Assembly (NCBI GenBank): GCA_965206975.1
Contig: OZ242253.1
Coordinates: 3,038,001-3,102,000, forward strand
Source: JAAXGI01 sp965206975
GTDB taxonomy: Bacteria > Gemmatimonadota > Gemmatimonadetes > Longimicrobiales > Gaopeijiaceae
Direction: 5' to 3'
DNA length: 64,000 bases
Shown piece after piece: positions 62,468 to 64,000 of this stretch; the stretch's first letter is position 1, and each line of letters starts with the position of its first letter. The notes under the pieces were generated by a model that was not told where the DNA came from, did not search any database, and saw only the letters and a list, made by a program, of their open reading frames with translations. The position numbers and the translations under genes were made by a program.

Positions 62468-63469
62468 CTAGGCAGCCGCCTCCCGGATCGCCCGCTTCAC
62501 CAGGTTTCGGGTGAGCGCGATCTTGTATGCGTTGAACTGCAGGGGACGCGCATCCTCCACCGCCAGACGCCCCGCTTCCTCCATGGTCTCCTCATTCACC
62601 GGCCGCCCCGCGATCGCATTCTCCACCCGGCGCAACCGGAGCGGCCGCGCCGCCACCCCGCCCACCACGATCCTCGCCTCGAAGATCGTTCCACCCTGCA
62701 CATCCAGCGCCGCGGCCACGTTGCCCAGCGCAAAGTCCCAGGAGCCCCGGTCCGCCACCTTCTCGAAATACATGCTCGATCCCGACCACCGACCCGGGAT
62801 ATGGATCGCCACAAGGAGGTCCGTCGGCTCCATCACCGTCATCCGCGTGATGTCCGTGCTCGGCCCGATGAAGAAGTTCTCCGCCGGCACCATTCGCGTA
62901 CCCCCCGCGCTCCGAACCTCCATCTCGGCATCCAGCGCCACCAGCGCCGGACCCGTGTCCGTCGGCGACACCGCCACGCAGCGGTTCGACTCGAAGATCG
63001 AATGCTCCCGGTTCAGCGCGTCCGGCGCATTCGCGTAGCACGTGTTCCCGCCTGCACGGTAGCACGGCCACGCGCTCCGGTAGTACCAGCAGCGCGTGTC
63101 CTGGCTCACATTCCCGCCAAGCGTCCCCTGGTGGCGGATCTGCGGCGTCGCCACCCGCTCCGCCGCATTCGCCAGCATCGGGAAGCGCGCACTGACCTCC
63201 GGATGCTTCACCACCTCATCGAGGCTCGTCATCGCCCCGATCCGGATCCCGTCCCCGCTCGCCTCGACACCCCTCAACTCCTCGATCCCCCCCACATCCA
63301 CCACCACGCCCGGGCTCTTCGCCCGGTCCTTCAGCCAATCGAACGTGTCCAGCCCTCCCGACAGGATCCATGCATCCGACCCATGGCTACGCAGCAGGTC
63401 CAGGGCCCCGTCCAGCTCCATCGGCTGATAGAGCTCGAACGTTCCCATCATGTCGCGAATCTCGCCCAT
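62468..63469 (-). CDS. FAD-binding (medium) subunit of a molybdenum hydroxylase, PaoB/YagS-like
   Basis: 333 residues with the FAD-binding PCMH fold: DVGGIEELRGVEASGDGIRIGA, ERVATPQIRHQGTLGGNVSQ (FAD loop) and a C-terminal CO-dehydrogenase-flavoprotein domain. A cysteine loop RCWYYRSAWPCYRAGGNTCYA plus a fourth N-R-C-V-A matches the [4Fe-4S] insertion of PaoB/4-hydroxybenzoyl-CoA reductase beta. It relays electrons from the molybdenum subunit. The preceding gene is the molybdenum subunit, the next the cytochrome b. Confidence 0.87.
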   Translation of the reverse strand: MGEIRDMMGTFELYQPMELDGALDLLRSHGSDAWILSGGLDTFDWLKDRAKSPGVVVDVGGIEELRGVEASGDGIRIGAMTSLDEVVKHPEVSARFPMLANAAERVATPQIRHQGTLGGNVSQDTRCWYYRSAWPCYRAGGNTCYANAPDALNREHSIFESNRCVAVSPTDTGPALVALDAEMEVRSAGGTRMVPAENFFIGPSTDITRMTVMEPTDLLVAIHIPGRWSGSSMYFEKVADRGSWDFALGNVAAALDVQGGTIFEARIVVGGVAARPLRLRRVENAIAGRPVNEETMEEAGRLAVEDARPLQFNAYKIALTRNLVKRAIREAAA

Positions 63470-63502
63470 ATCGCTCTCCTCTGGATTCCCCTTCGTTCCC
63501 TG

Positions 63503-64000
63503 CTAGACGTGGGTCTGAAGCGTCGTATACCCCGTCGCTCCACCCTCGAGTGCGTTCAGAATCTTGTCGATGCTGAGCGGCGTGCGGTTCAGATACACTC
63601 CGATCGCGTCGTAGACGGCATTCAGGACGACGGCTGCCCCCGCTCCGACGGGTGGCTCCCCGATCCCCCGCGAGCCGACCGGGTTCTCGCGGTCCGCGAT
63701 GTCCACCGCGGCAAATTGGAAGTCGATCGGCGCATTCATGATGCTGATCGGCTTCGCGGTGTGGAAGCGCTTGTTCTGGTTCACCCCCCAGCGGAGGTCG
63801 TAGCCCCACTTCTCGAAGCGGGCCTGGCTCATCCCCTGGAGGAGGCCGCCGGAAACCTGCGCCATGAGGCTTCGCGGATTCAGGACGGTGCCGCAGTCCG
63901 CGACGGCGAGGAGCTCCTGAACGTCAAAGTCTCCGGTTTCCGTATCGACTTCCACGACCGCGAACGCGACGACGGTCGAGCGTGTGGCTCCCTCGTGCGA
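63503..64000 (-). CDS. Molybdopterin-binding (large) subunit of a molybdenum hydroxylase, C-terminal part
   Basis: The C-terminal 165 codons; the frame continues past the right edge. It contains VEVDTETGDFDVQELLAVADCGTVLNPR, GGLLQGMSQARFEK and the molybdenum-hydroxylase signature GSRGIGEPPVGAGAAVVLNAV with the catalytic glutamate. Similar to PaoC/XdhA-type aldehyde or N-heterocycle hydroxylases; the substrate cannot be told. The [2Fe-2S] subunit must lie further right if it follows the Pao order. Confidence 0.87.
   Translation of the reverse strand, partial: SHEGATRSTVVAFAVVEVDTETGDFDVQELLAVADCGTVLNPRSLMAQVSGGLLQGMSQARFEKWGYDLRWGVNQNKRFHTAKPISIMNAPIDFQFAAVDIADRENPVGSRGIGEPPVGAGAAVVLNAVYDAIGVYLNRTPLSIDKILNALEGGATGYTTLQTHV

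Overview
The window is a GC-rich chromosomal segment from a diderm bacterium. Two TonB-dependent receptors, two other predicted outer-membrane barrel proteins, lipoproteins and many Sec-type signal peptides point to an outer membrane. The gene content (secreted PQQ dehydrogenase, a B3-like metallo-beta-lactamase fold protein, a DUF6503-type lipoprotein, a Methanosarcina/Rhizobium-type SerC, xseA-xseB-ispA-dxs-nadK-recN synteny) would fit a Gemmatimonadota-like lineage. That placement is inference; no rRNA is present to confirm it.

Left part, 1-9.1 kb. A minus-strand block runs prfC, thioredoxin, argR, argC, argB, argD, argH (argH runs off the left edge). Two sites of form TGCAT-N4-ATACA, close to the classical ARG box, lie before argC and before argH, so ArgR probably controls its own neighbourhood. 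Two plus-strand genes follow: an outer-membrane barrel protein and a secreted metallo-beta-lactamase fold enzyme.

9.2-27.7 kb. tRNA-His and tRNA-Arg are followed by a decayed cold-shock gene, serC-serA, a secreted amidase, a small membrane protein, an SLC13-type permease with RCK_C domains, dinB, a truncated TonB receptor, a YbbA/YbbP-like ABC transporter whose start codon shares an 8-bp palindrome with the divergent SGNH-esterase gene, an SRPBCC protein, a short Rho, and an Arg/Pro-rich secreted protein.

28-42.8 kb. A putative formate/oxalate module (OFA-type MFS carrier, FdhF/YdeP-type molybdoenzyme, divergent fdhD) is followed by a lipoprotein and a PQQ dehydrogenase with a textbook terminator. 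An IS30-family remnant then precedes a probable metal (copper?) uptake locus: a His-rich exported protein, a truncated MbnP-like lipoprotein and a TonB receptor. tRNA-Cys, tRNA-Gly and an outer-membrane protein gene complete this part.

42.8-60.1 kb is one long minus-strand housekeeping run, thrS-infC-rpmI-rplT-pheS-pheT-(ZapB-like)-zapA-rny-folD-xseA-xseB-ispA-dxs-nadK-recN, with many ATGA/GTGA overlaps and an ATC start codon for infC. The right edge (60.2-64 kb) holds an EamA transporter with a frameshifted tail and a PaoABC/XdhABC-like molybdenum hydroxylase operon that includes a membrane cytochrome b.

No CRISPR array, phage or obvious defence system is visible. The most unusual items are the palindrome-shared start codons, the matching ARG-like boxes, the truncated MbnP/TonB pair and the cytochrome-b-linked molybdenum hydroxylase.
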